The position numbers and the translations under genes are program-made. The notes under the pieces are model-generated. The model was not told the origin of the DNA. It searched no databases and worked only from the letters and a program-made list of their open reading frames with translations. From contig VWZX01009068.1 in assembly GCA_013399015.1 (NCBI GenBank), forward strand, positions 738,816 through 802,815: a DNA stretch of 64,000 bases, in the 5' to 3' direction. Positions 1-12,428 of this stretch are shown piece after piece; the first letter of the stretch is position 1; each line of letters starts with the position of its first letter. The stretch comes from Galbula dea (taxonomy: Eukaryota > Chordata > Aves > Piciformes > Galbulidae).

Positions 1-1313
1 CATAATGCCTTTGCATAATGTAAGTAAAGAACCAGACCTCTGTTTCCATTTTCTGTGCATTAAAATGAGGTCTATTAGAAGGCACTTCAATGAAGACCTC
101 TTACACATCTCTGGTGTTGAGGGTAAGCACCAGCTATTTACTCATAATGACCACAGCTATTTAGGGAAGCAAAAACACAAACCTAGAAACATAAGAGACT
201 TGACTTTCCCTTTAGCTGCATTTAATCAACTTACCTTCTAAGCCATGGTCCCAAAGCCTACCTCCATTCTTTCCCTATTTTTGTTTCATTTATAAGAAAA
301 CTCTTTTTGAAGGCCTGTTTTACTTTGTAGTTATTTCTGAATGCCTCAACTTTCTAAATTTTAGCTCTGGCTATAATCTTAGCAGATACTTACAATATAT
401 TTAAACAAGCAAAATAATTTTGAACAGAACAGTTTAAGATCCCTACTATCTGAAATTATTATTCATTAGTTACAACATTCAGTGAGAGACTTTTATATTT
501 ATATATCACTACAGACCTTTCCACCACCCTACTAAAGAACAGTTACTGTCAGATCTATGATGCAATAGGCTCTGTTCACCTTTTATTTTCTGTGAATGAA
601 TGATGTCTAGCATAAGAGTCCAATTCCAATACCATAAAACTGACAAATTTGCCAAAAATGTCAATACATTCTTCAAACTGAACAGTAATAGAAGACTAAG
701 GCAAATAGGTTATATATTTCACAATCACAGTATAGTTCATGCAATTGTAAAAATCTCATTTTTTCATTGTGCTAATATTTAAAAGAAGTTTGAGGATCAA
801 AAGAAAGGATTTATATAATTAAAAAGTTAAATTAATAAAGCTGAAAGCCTTGCAGTCAAAATGAGATTAAATTAAGTACTTAAATTTATCTCAGATTTTC
901 TTAAGGTCATGTTTTCTAATTGAAATTACTTGTCAGCAGTGACATGGAAGATGTGTTATTTCTTCAATCAATTTGTGGGATTCTGCACTGCATTTTTGGC
1001 TGAAAAGTTCAGCCCAGATATAACCATTGTTTATTTTAGCAAAGAAAAAGGCCTGACTCATAACTTGACTAATTGCTGGTCTTGCATTAGTCACTGTAAT
1101 TAGTAGACAATCTTACTGATATATTTACAGAACAGTTGGTTCTTCTGTGTATAGCATGGCGTACAAGAGGAAGGAAAAGACATCTCCAGGTATTGTCAGG
1201 AGGAAACTTTTTGGCTTTTAATGTCAATGCAAAATACAGCTTCTGTGTGTGACACTGGAAGATTTGGTTGAGACTTCAAACATGAGAAGAAAACCCAATC
1301 TACCGGGGAAATT
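1..1313. other. AT-rich single-copy non-coding DNA
   Basis: No repeat family, exon or RNA gene is recognised here. Open frames are short (78 codons at most) and have no recognisable motifs. The stretch ends at the target-site duplication of the hAT element. Confidence 0.6.
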
Positions 1314-1321
1314 CTCTAACC
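1314..1321. repeat. Left target-site duplication of the hAT element (CTCTAACC)
   Basis: This 8-bp direct repeat lies immediately outside the left inverted repeat and is identical to the copy at 2155-2162. It shows that the element inserted here as a unit and that both ends are intact. Confidence 0.92.
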
Positions 1322-1334
1322 CAGGGGTCCTCAA

Positions 1335-1680
1335 TCTGGCCCGCCGGTATTTACAGAACACCCTCGCCCCCCTCCCCGCCGGGAGCTGGGGGGAAACCAA
1401 GCAGCCGCAGATGACTTCCTGCCACTTAATCCGCGCGTCGGGCCGCCGCCGCACCATCCTCCTCCTCCTCCTCCTCCTCCTCCTCTGCGATGCGCGGCGG
1501 GCGAGAGGCTCAGGCATCTCCTCTGCCGGGCAAGCTCAGTCGGCAGCCTCTGGACTGCGAGGTCCAGCCAACTCAGGCGAATCGCCAGAGCCCCGGCGCA
1601 GCAAAGTTCCTTCAGTCCCTTCTGGCCACCCTTTCCGGACTGCGCGGCCGGGCTGAGGAGGCGGGCGGCGTATTGCATTC
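1335..1680. promoter_or_regulatory. CpG-rich left half of the hAT element (possible promoter/CpG island)
   Basis: About 350 bp packed with CpG dinucleotides and GC boxes sit in DNA that is otherwise AT-rich and CpG-poor. The block lies entirely inside the transposon. It may be the element's own promoter and 5' untranslated region, retained when the transposase body was deleted. The many undecayed CpGs suggest either recent arrival or lack of germline methylation. That it acts as a promoter is an inference; no TATA box or initiator could be assigned. Confidence 0.45.
1457..1483. repeat. (TCC)9 trinucleotide microsatellite
   Basis: Nine uninterrupted TCC units lie in the CpG-rich left half of the hAT element. 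They produce the polyleucine or polyarginine runs seen in open frames through this region, which are therefore not evidence of a real protein. Confidence 0.9.
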
Positions 1681-1722
1681 AAATCAAGCAGCCTTACTAA
1701 TTTCTATGCATCTCTCCCCTCA

Positions 1723-1947
1723 CAGACATATCATAATCTCAGGAACCACGCACCAAAATTGCAATCATTTTTGGCAGCACCTATGTCTGTGAGCAGACTT
1801 TTTTCCCGAATGAAACATCTGAAATCTCCAATCAGATCCAGACTAACTGATGAACACTTGCATCACTTGCTACGACTAGCAGTGACAAATATGGAACCTA
1901 ACATTGACCATTTCATTAGCCAAAAGCAGGCCCATAGTTCACATTGA
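1723..1947 (+). pseudogene. C-terminal remnant of hAT transposase (dimerisation region), frameshifted
   Basis: Translation in the frame ending at the TGA at 1945-1947 gives a hAT C-terminal dimerisation signature: F-S-R-M-K-H followed by K-S-P-I-R-S-R-L-T-D-E-H-L, then L-R-L-A and a K-Q-A-H-S-S-H end. This resembles Charlie/Buster transposases and host genes derived from them, such as the ZBED5/SCAND3/FAM200 group. The strongly conserved G-S-T-Y-V-C-E-Q-T block is present but in another frame (1773-1799). One T appears to be missing in the T-run near 1768-1772 and one T gained in the run 1799-1804, so the two shifts cancel. A pyrimidine-rich tract ending in CAG at 1723-1725 would make a good splice acceptor in front of this segment. 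The catalytic DDE core, BED finger and N-terminus are absent, so no active transposase can be made. Confidence 0.85.
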
Positions 1948-2154
1948 AATACTATTTATTTTTGTTGATTACAATTGTTCTTCATTTTAAATATTGCATT
2001 CTTTTTTTCTGGGTTTTTTTGTGTACTACTACAAATAAAATATGTGCAGTGTGCATAGGAATTTGTTCATTTTTTTCCAAACTATAGTCTGGCCCCCGAT
2101 AGTGTTTGAGGGACAGTGAACCAGCCCCCTGTTTAAAAAGTTTGAGGACCCCTG

Positions 2155-2162
2155 CTCTAACC
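2155..2162. repeat. Right target-site duplication of the hAT element (CTCTAACC)
   Basis: Identical to 1314-1321 and directly adjacent to the right inverted repeat. There are no mismatches between the two copies. Confidence 0.92.
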
Positions 2163-5100
2163 CCTGAACACAGGGCTGCCTTTCAGTGTGATATTCTTCC
2201 CTCCTTTTTAACTCAGCTCATGACCTTTTCACATACACTGTCCATTGCAAATTCATTACTAGCTACTCCATAGCTGTACACCAATGCCGATGACAACACT
2301 GATGTTGATTACCCACAACACATGGCTCTGTTCCAAAGATCTGAACACCCTAGATGCAAACAGCAACCCAGAAGTTTATTAAAATAAGACTTTAAGGGAT
2401 AGGGATGGGGAAGAGGAGAAACACAGTGGAAGGCACTAGACATATGATTATTTTCCCATCTCCAAAACACAGGTTTTCCTCCCCAAGTAAATGCATTCCT
2501 GTCACTTGTAAAAAGTCAGTGGTAGCACTGTGCCTGGAAGAATTGATTTGGCCCTGGAGACAGATCTAGATGAATTGAAGGTCAAAGAGGTAAGTCTGTT
2601 ATATTGCACAGTGTATTCCCATCTTTCTTATCACAACATTCCTCAGATTTTTATGTAGTTACTAGGGTGTGAAGTATTTTGCAGGCTCTTACAAAAAAGC
2701 AAAGCAACCAAAAACCAACCCACAGCCCTTTAATATATCCAGAAGACACACACACACATTATAAAACACTGCATTCAGAGAACACAAGATGAGAGCAGTA
2801 AACCCCTTGCTGATACCTATATTAGCAAAAACATTCGTTGAGTGCCTTGTCATTTCATGAATAAAACATGGTGTAAGAATTATTGGTGCTAAAAATCCAC
2901 TACTAAAGCCACATTCTTTAGAGCTACTCACTGACACCCTGCCCTTTCACATACATGCAAGTATCCCTCACACTTTTAACAGCTCAGAGCTGTTAAAGGC
3001 AGCTTTCATCTACTTTCTCCTTTTACAGAAAGGTCAGTAATTGTACTAATTCTGTTCTATTGTCAGTCCAGCCATTTCTGCTTTGAGCACCCACATCTCA
3101 CCTTGTCTGTTCAGATTTCAGTCTTAAGTACATGGTCTCTATCTCACATTATATCAAAATGTAAGGGATTAAGACACTGGTGTTCACTGGGTAACTTGAT
3201 AAATTGGACTGTGATTTCCTTGAACTACAATTTCCATATTAAAGATGTTCCAGACATCTTTAATAAAAGATAGTTAAAAAACAAAGTCAGACAAGGTAAA
3301 ACCTAAATGAGGCCAGTGTGACTAATACTATGAGCTTGAGACAATCACGAAAACTGCACATCACAAAATAAGAGTTTTATTAATATCAATATCCACAGAG
3401 ATAGATATAGCAACTTAGAAAAAAACCTGCAATTTAAATACCCAAATAAAGTCTGACACAGCAACAAAATATCAGCCAAACAAGAAATGAATAACTAATT
3501 TGTTAGCCTTGCTTAACTCATCAAAAGGATGGCTGATGACAGGCAGCAATGCCAATTGCTTACACACAATATCAGGAAGAGTAAATCCTTGCAGCTAAAG
3601 ATTCTCAGGTTTTTATTTTTTTTAAATATAAGTATTAAAGTGAAGCTTCAGACAAAGCTGAATGCAATATTAAGTTTTTCTGCTCACTTTGCAGTGCATC
3701 AGATAAATACCTCAGAAAATAGTTGCTATATTGGTATAATCTTTGCTGTTCTTTTAGTTATAAGAGCTGTGGCTGAGCCTTAAAAGCACCCAGGCAAGTC
3801 CCAGATAGGTAGGAGAGCCTTTTTCACTACCATGGTTTTAATTTGATGATCCCATCCATTTTGGGTTTAACTGTCACTCAGTGGTGATAAAGCATTTTAC
3901 AAGAACAGGGAATGTTATTTAAACTACTTTAAGAATGGAAACATGCCTTAAATTCGAGCACTTCAAATAGCTTTAGTTTATTCTAGGCAATTACCCATTC
4001 CATTCTTATAATTTGATTATGTAGAAATAAAACAATTTAATATAACCCCTTTCAGATCTCTGTCACTTCCATTCTGTCCCCCCAAAATAGGAAAACTGAA
4101 CTCATAGCTCCACAAACTGCAGTGACATATGTGCTCTGAATCCTCCACAAGCTATTATGGCTAAAGTATCTCTCTTCCCACTGCTGAAGTCTGCTGACTT
4201 TCATCACCTCCACGTGTCCCCTAGCTCATCTTTCTCCAATTTGATTATAAATGTCTTATTTGTAATGTTAAGTAAGCTTAGTGCTGTTCTGCCTCTTTAC
4301 CTGCCAGTTCCCACATTTAAAGGCCATTCCTCTCCAGGTAAAAGAGGATTTAGCCACCTTCAAATCCTTTCAGTAGCCTCACTTTATCTAGACAAAAAAG
4401 CCCCTTTCACATCTGTAAGCAACTAGGGATTTTCTTCAGCAAGTAATATCTTGTCAATGAAGGAACATAGACAATCAGGTGTATGTGATGTTGTTCTGTG
4501 CAGTTGCTTCCTTATTGAACCTAGGCCAGAATCCTGGTCTGAGTTTCAGAACTTTTTAAAGATACAATTCTGCCACCTTTGTTAGGAAGCTGGGTTTTCC
4601 TGAAACTAGGATATTACTGCCTGCTTTAGGGCAAGTCATGACGGTGGGAGTGAGAACTTCTGTAGTAAGTGTGGATCAGACAAACATTTCTGAGTTAGAA
4701 GGAATAAAAGCAACCTCTGAGCTGACATTGTTAAGAGTCAAATGAAAAGCCTGACCAACATTTACTGCAGGTTCAGCTGTTCCCTCAAATCCTTTCATTT
4801 GGGAATAGCAATCTCTCAGCCTGCTCCTTTGGATACAGGAGAGATGGAGGGAGAGAGAACATGGACATTGTTTACTTAATGGACTAGGCTCAGATACTCT
4901 GGTAATAAGGGCATAAATGTAGATAGATCATTTGAGAGCCTCTCAGTCCTAACCCATCAGCCACAGCAAAGCTATTATGACAGAAATAAGTAATTACAGC
5001 ACACCTTGGTAAGGTGAAGTAATGATTTCAGCATTTCCACCACTCCTTCCACAAGCTCAGCATTGGTCTCAATATGCTTGCTTGTGCTGTACTGAATTGT

Positions 5101-8100
5101 TGGTGCCTTGAGGCTGTCACTTCAGGCTGGCCAGAATTGCTGCCAGGAGTCCAGCAACACTCAAAAAAAAAAAATCTTTTACATCTCCAGATCAGGCTAA
5201 ATGTTTGCTGGCCATCCTCACAGCAACAGGGTAACTAACTACATGCTGTGTATAGGAGAACTGGAGGTCTAAGTACACCTTTATACTCATTCACAAGTTA
5301 AACTCCCTGGGTATAGATCTGATGTTCTTGCTGCACCAGTCACTACTCTCAGCCACTCTGCACTCATTTCGACAAGAACTTGCAGTTTTGAGGCTCCCTG
5401 GAGAGTAAGCTAGTAGATCTAATGAAACTCCTAGGTGCCAAAAATTAGGTGAGAACACAAGAAATAGCAAGTCAATAACCGAGATGATGTCATGAAGCTT
5501 TAACTAGAGCTCACCATATCTGAGGTCTTCTTGGAGTGCTCATGCTGACCCACTCACCTTTTCAAACAGCAAAACCTGAAGCTTGCACTGTTACCAAGTT
5601 TCAAACTAGTTTTAAATGAAAGCTGCTCATCAGCAGAGGAAGACGCTTCAGTGATGAGGGTGCCATATTTTCATGTGAAAACTAGCATTATCACTGAGAC
5701 AATAATTTACATTCTTGTACAATAGGACTTCTACTAGAAACAGCAATAATAGTGTAAAATCTCATTACAAGTTGCATGGTACATTAATGCTTTCTATAAA
5801 CAAACACCCAAGACATAAAACATATGCTAATGAAGAACAAGATTTCATATGCCTACCTGCCAAAAACAGGTGGAAAGAATCTAAAGAACTCTGAAAAAAA
5901 AACCCCAAGGCCTTTATCAAAAGCAAATTCCTTCTAAACACCCAGGAGGCTAGCTGGGATCCAAGACTTCATCTGAGAGTTTACCCCAGTTCTGTTAGAT
6001 ACATCAATTGCACACATAAGAGTAAAGAGACATTTTCTGCTCTGATAACCTACTTAAAAGATGTGAGATGGAGTTTTCACCCCCAAGGCAAATTAAAAAA
6101 TAAAATAGTAGCAGTGAAAATGTTTGATAAAGTTAGACAATGAGACAGTCCCTCTAACACAGCCAGTAATAGATACAAGGTCTCAGGATTATGAGTGACA
6201 CAATTTAGTATTAAAAAAGTTACCACCATTTAAGAAGATTCCATTCTCATATTTGCATTTTAAAAAGTAGAATATACATATATGCATTCTTTTCTTTGTT
6301 ACTTCTAGAAAGATTGAAATATTGTAAAGGAGAAAAGTATATTGTCTTGCTGAAAAGCTCCATTAACTGTCTGGCTCCAGTTGCTTCCTCATCTCCCACA
6401 ACCCAGCCTGCCCTGTATGAACAAGATGGGTCCTCTATTGAAAAATAAACAATCAGGGAAGAAAAAGAAAAGATTCAACATTCAGAAATGAGTAATGGTG
6501 AGCTACACCTTACCAGAAAGGCAAGCATTTCTACATTTTACAGCCCTAGCAATATAACTATGTTAAAGAGAAAATCTGAAGTCTGTACGAAAATAAGTCT
6601 TCTGAAGGATTAAAAAAATAAAATCTACAAGTAGATGAAATGCAAAGTCCAGTGGTTAAGAAACTGACAGTAATATAGATGAATCAGTTTCCCCACCAGG
6701 CAAAACTGCAACTGACCTCTGTTAAACCTAACCCATAACACAATGTGTAACATCAGTATTAATTTGCTGAGATTTCACAGGTAAAAGCATACATCAGTAA
6801 CACACAGAGACAATATTTCCACACCTACTCATGAAGGCTATTTCTCCATTAACTTCAGTGGAAACTGGATTAAAGTCCAAAGTCATATCATGTTTAGATT
6901 GCCTCACTGAAACCTTCAGCTCTACATTTTCCCCTGAGAGATTTTTGATCAGTCAGAACTATAGAGAAGAAATTACGAGCCCCTTTGTTTAGCTATTCTG
7001 AACACAGGCAATTCAACAATATTGCATTATCTTGTATAAGAGCATAAAGCAGAAATGTTGTCTCATGGAGCATGTAGCAGAATCTGGACCTCAAAGATCC
7101 AACTGATAACTGCTGCTCTCCAACTTTATGTTAATGCTTTTCCCAGTTAGCACTCCATTAAGTTTCATGCCTGTAGAAACATTATATTCCTATCAACATG
7201 CTGTAGCTTTTCAGTGACTCTAGTAACTATGCTGACAATATATCACGTCTGAGAGCAAAGAATGCCTCAAACCACAACACACTAGCTTTGGAAATGGGAT
7301 TTGAATATCCAAATACATGGCAGATTTTGACTGCTTAAGAAATGCAGCAGTTTGGAAGGAATAATATGGTCTTAAACAAAAACCACTTTAACAAAGTGAC
7401 AGAACTACCCAGTTCCTCAACTCCAGCAGAAGCAAGAGCCTGAACACAGCAAGCTGTGGAAAAAACGGCAAGAAGAAAATACAGAATTGCAAAATGTTGT
7501 GGGTTTGGAGGTAGACTTAAAGGTCAAAGATCAAATAGTCTGATTGCTGGTTCAAAATAAAGCTTAAAGTAGTAACTTTTTGGCTTGAATCTAAATTCTG
7601 TTAAACACTGTCAATTTCTGGAACAACAAAAGAAATTACAGAGGCAATAAATAGAGCTGAAATACCATTAAAATTTCATTAGTCTATTCAGTCATAGTCT
7701 TCACACACCATTCCTTCCCTTTGTGGGCTAAATCAGATGTTAATGCACATATATTTTTGACAGATTTTGATAACTTTAGTGCTTTGTAGAGATGAAATCT
7801 GACAAGCCAGTAGAGCCATTCTATGGCTGGGAATATAGAGATGGCCATAACAGGAATGATTTTAGGCAAGGGAAGCTGCACTAATAATGAAGAGCAGTTT
7901 TCAAATAAAGAAGAAATTAGTAAAGCACATTACAAAATTCTTTAAACTCTCAAAGCATTTCCTCTCTTCCATTTCAATAAAATCATAGTGAATTTCTATG
8001 AAGAGCTTAATGACAGAAGAGAACCATTTGCTGTTGCAGTAGCTGTAAAGAAAAATGACTTAATGATTGTGAAGACATAACAAAAAGTTGCAACACTAGC

Positions 8101-11100
8101 TGTTAATATAAAAGCCTGTTTTTCCCAGACCAGGGAATGTAAGTTTTGTTTACCAACATTAGAATTTACAAACTGTTACACAACCTTATTGCAAATAAAT
8201 AATTACATTGAAGAACAATTCCATTAATTTCCTGAAATAAGGTTGCAAAGCAGAGTGCATGACAGCGAGGGAATATTAGAATTAACATAGTCACAAGTTT
8301 TGTTCCTATATATTTATTAGAGCTGTTTTACACTAAGTAAACTGAAAGTAACAATTGCATTGTGTAGAGAAACACCTGTGGTCAGTAGGGCAAGAAGCTT
8401 TTCCTCTAGTGTGTAAACCCATGTGCCTAGAACCATCCTTGAGCCTTGAAAGAGGGTTCTTTAGGTTTGTCAATCAAAGTTTCTTGTGGCCAAAATGAAG
8501 ATCTAGGTTTTAGAAGATAACCTTGGTAACATCATAGTTTTGATAGTGGGGAAGAGTTCAAATTGCAGAAGTTAGTAATGGACCTGGAGAAATCTCATTT
8601 TCTTACCCTGTGTTCAGCAGCCATTAAAATTGCAGTCTTCTGTAACATTCCTTTGTTAATAGCAAAAGGAAGAATTAATTAGTGGCTAAGAGCTCTGTCA
8701 TATACTTTTTAAAAGGTCCAATTGAAAGCACATCAAATTCAACCAAAAAACTTGAAATTACTTTGTTGCACATTTTTTAGAGAGAAAACATGTCCCTGAA
8801 CAGCCTAGAGAGAGCACTGAACTCCTTAGTTTGGCAATTAAGGGAGAAATGACTTGGTATTTCTGGTGAAAGATCTTCTCCTGACCAATCCCACTTAGTC
8901 ACATACCCATTTAATGAGGAAAGCTGGATGATATCTCCTTAAGGGTATCCGTGAGGTGAGCTGCAGTTTCCTAAAATCCTAACTTTGAGTCTGTACTAGG
9001 GAAAGATCTAACCCCATAGCCAGAGACCATTGCCTGAGAAAATGGTTTTCCATTTCTTCCTCATTTCTTCTTGCCCATAGTGGATGTCATAGAGGGTATA
9101 TGCAAAATTCTTTTCTCTCTGTCTACCTATGCATATTATTTAAGGAAAGGGAATAATTCCTGAGAAGCAGATTCTGTACTGCCATTTATGTCACATTTGC
9201 TGTCCTCTTTCCATTGAGGGAGGTTTATTTCTCAGTTTGGCTTTTCACAGCTGGCCCATATTTCAACCTAGATAAACTAATCCCCTACAAAGACAATATC
9301 TAGAGGTAGCAAAAATTTCTGCTGACTCTTGCCCCAGATGTTCAGCTTCCAGCTGCTTACGATTGCTGAATAGGTTTTGATTCATAAACAAGCAGTATTG
9401 ACAGTAATCCCTCACAAAACCATTGCTCCATATCAGACATTTGCAGCACATAAATCCTATTCTCCAAGGAAAATACATTCTGTTTTCCACTTTATGTACT
9501 CAGAAACACTGTATATAATACATAATATCATTCCCTCATAAAGAAATTTAATGAAACAAGGACATGGAGCCATAATCTGCTTCCACCAATGTGTGCAAAT
9601 GCATCTCACTTACGTCGCTGTGGATATGGACAGAACACTTCAATAATGGCAAAAATCACACTGACTTGTCCCTTTCCTGAATGGATGGATCTCATTTTTT
9701 CCCCCCAGATTTCATGTGATCAGCATTGTTTCTCCAAGAACTTTGCTGATTCTCAGTAGGAGTTTAATATACAATTTATCAAGCCACTTCTGTAAATTCT
9801 GCTAGCTACTCAGTAGAAACCTTAAGCCTTCTTTGTAAATCAAGACATTCGGCTTCTAAATCACTGAGATTCTGGAGAACTGAAAGACAGGAAGCTGAGA
9901 AATACTCAAAAGCATCTATTTGTGAGTGTACAAACCCACTCTTATATCACTGAAAGAAGATGTGGAGGTTTTTCATTTGTTCAGGTCTAATGCATACATT
10001 AGTATTGACTTTGAATGAATCTACTTTGAATAGGAGCTGACCATTACATACAGATGATCTGCTGGAAGTCAATGACTAACTGAACTGCCTCCAATATTAA
10101 GTCTTATAATTAAAGCCAATGCTACTCATCCATCCACTTTTTTCCATTTTCTTTAAATACTTTCTATGTTATGAGTGCCATGCTTTGCATCCCGCTAAGC
10201 TTGGCTGAGACTAAGGACTAAGACAAAAATCCAGCTGACCAAATGCTTGCTCAGAGAGTGATGCAGAAGGTTTGGGCTGGAGAACACTGGTGCCAGTTCG
10301 CTTAATAAATGGAGAAAGTGAATGTGTACCAGGTAAATCAGAAAGAATTTGAAGGGTTTACCTAAAGCCTAGTAACTACTTAATTCAAGACAAAAATTTT
10401 TTGAACTGTAATTAGCAAATAATATTTACATCTGATCCTCTCCTGCAGAGATGTGATGCAGTTAAAGTATAACCCGTTGACAAATACAATGACTAATCTG
10501 AACTAGGGTCACTGGGTGAAAAACATTCATAATAGTTAAAAATAGAATGAATTAGTTTTCCATGGAAGAGCTGTGACATGCTGATTTCTTACTGATATTG
10601 ACAGAGGTGGAATGGTAAAGTGCTGGCTCTATTATTTTTTGATATTTTAAAGAGAAGCCTTACTCATAAAGGAATAATTGTTTTGTTCACCATTGTCAAG
10701 AATATATTTCTTCAAGAAACCAGTGAGAAGATTGTTATGAATTGTACCTCCAAGCTCATCTAAGCCTGAAAAGAAAAGCCAGTGATATTATTGTCAACTT
10801 TACTCCTTCTTTGATAAAATAAGTCTCATAATTCCAGGACAAATTAATTCATCTTCTCCATTATCTCTTCCTGTCCTGTCATCACTCCTCTGAGTGCAAG
10901 GAGAAAGGTTTTTACCAGCAGGTGAAAGCATGTTATTTAAACTCATCTCTGGTTGTTATAGCTGCTGCTCAAGGATCTTTCCACAGCAACTGTGGACCTG
11001 TATGGTTTGTTCTTACATACAGGGGACAGGATGTGCATCTTTTGTGTCAGATCTGAAAACACCAGAAAGTGGAATTGGAAAGTAACCCCCATGAAAGGTG

Positions 11101-12428
11101 GATGCAGCTCCATGTGGTTATAGCTAAGCTGAAAGTATGCGGGCAACTCTATCAATTTGATTTTACTAGGATATATAAATCAGATTTAGTTGTATACAAT
11201 TTCCATGTGAATTTGCATCTTTCTCCTCTAAAGAGTACCCATATGTTATGATGATTTTAGCTGATATGTACTTATCTGATAAGGGCTTATCTGCAATTTT
11301 CAGGGTACAATCCTCAAAGCTTTTCAGGCCAGGACCTTAGGGGTTTGAGGAGAAATAGGATGATGTATTGGCTTAGCCAGCAACTAAGCTATGGGCTTTG
11401 CTATGTATTTTTATTATTTTCTTAGAAAGGACTAACTAATCTAGGAGCTCCTTGCTGATGCTTTTTTCCCTTTCCTTCACTATTGCTCTATTTCTGTCAA
11501 ACCAACCTATTCTTTTTATTTAATATAGAATTAAATACATTTATTCTTTTCAATAGATTCTTAGGGCAAATTTTTATCCATCCTAATAGTGTAAAATCCA
11601 CGTTAGTGACAGGGTAAGCCTCAGGCTTACACAATTGGAATCCCATTAAAAGCAAGAGGCTTTGCAGTGGTACTATAAGGGATAACAGCTTTTCAGGAAG
11701 CCTCCACACAGACATCTATGTTCACTAAGTGTGTCAAGGAAAAGTACAGCATAATAAAACTCTGATTCTTTTTAGAGTATCCATGAGAGATTTTACATCT
11801 GTTTAACTTGCTCACTGTTACCGTATGAACATCGTGCTCTCTCAAATGGGTATGGCTGAGTGCCAGGGTTGTAATTTGACCATTTCCCTTCTACCAGTTA
11901 AAGTGCTTCCCAGTGGGGGAACTGTCTGGGAAGGCTGAGACTGCCTCTTCCCAGAAAATGTCTGGCTACACTTGGAGGAAAAGGTTCGTGGAGTGCAGAG
12001 GTGGGCACACGAACAGCAGGAGATACATAACCTATAACACAGCAGACATCAGAAAATGCTGAGAAAGCTGGAAATGACACATAGCCAGGCCTCCTGTAAT
12101 AGAAAATATTTTTTCCTGGTGACCAGAGATGACTTCTATTGCAATTCAAGATTCCTTTGAAAAGAGTTTAGATTGAGACCAAGCTTAAATGAAAAATATT
12201 TGCACCTTCAAAGACACAGTGTGCAGGTGGAATTAAAGGGTTTTATTTGTGTTCTGTTTCTTTTTGGGTTTCTTTCTTGAGTTTCTTCCACTTCAGAAAG
12301 TCTTATACTTGTTTTTGTTCTCAAAATCTGGGGGTTTTGTTTGCTTGTTTTGTTTTGTTGTGGGGTTTTTCATATACTTTTTAGGAAGAAATGTTCCAGT
12401 CAATCTTGCATCAAAGTCCTGGCAGGAT
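2163..12428. other. Ten kilobases of non-coding DNA without recognised repeats
   Basis: No CR1, LTR, exon or RNA gene is recognised. The only simple sequences are a short AC run near 2745-2757 and a 12-A run near 5161-5172. The longest open frame is 89 codons and looks random. For a bird this is an unusually long repeat-free interval, although strongly decayed elements cannot be excluded by eye. Confidence 0.5.

Larger units (their letters stand above)
1322..2154 (+). mobile_element. Non-autonomous hAT (Buster/Charlie-type) DNA transposon, 833 bp
   Basis: The left end begins CAGGGGTCCTCAATCT and the right end is the inverse complement of CAGGGGTCCTCAAACTTT, giving terminal inverted repeats of about 16 bp with one mismatch. 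The element is flanked by a perfect 8-bp direct repeat, CTCTAACC, at 1314-1321 and 2155-2162. An 8-bp duplication is diagnostic of hAT insertion. This one has TA at its centre (nnnTAnnn), the pattern described for the Buster branch rather than the Ac branch (nTnnnnAn). The left third is very GC- and CpG-rich and contains a (TCC)9 run. The right half is AT-rich and encodes the last ~75 residues of a hAT transposase. Autonomous relatives are several times longer, so this is an internally deleted copy. Orientation is set by the transposase remnant on the plus strand. The superfamily is very likely; the exact family name would need a database search. Confidence 0.93.

Noticed and set aside
1249..1656. 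135-codon plus-strand frame with a polyleucine run
   Set aside because: It begins outside the hAT element, crosses its inverted repeat and gets its polyleucine from the (TCC)9 microsatellite. No domain is visible.
1224..1678. Minus-strand arginine- or glycine-rich frames (97 and 115 codons)
   Set aside because: These are low-complexity products of the same trinucleotide repeat and GC-rich DNA, so chance frames.
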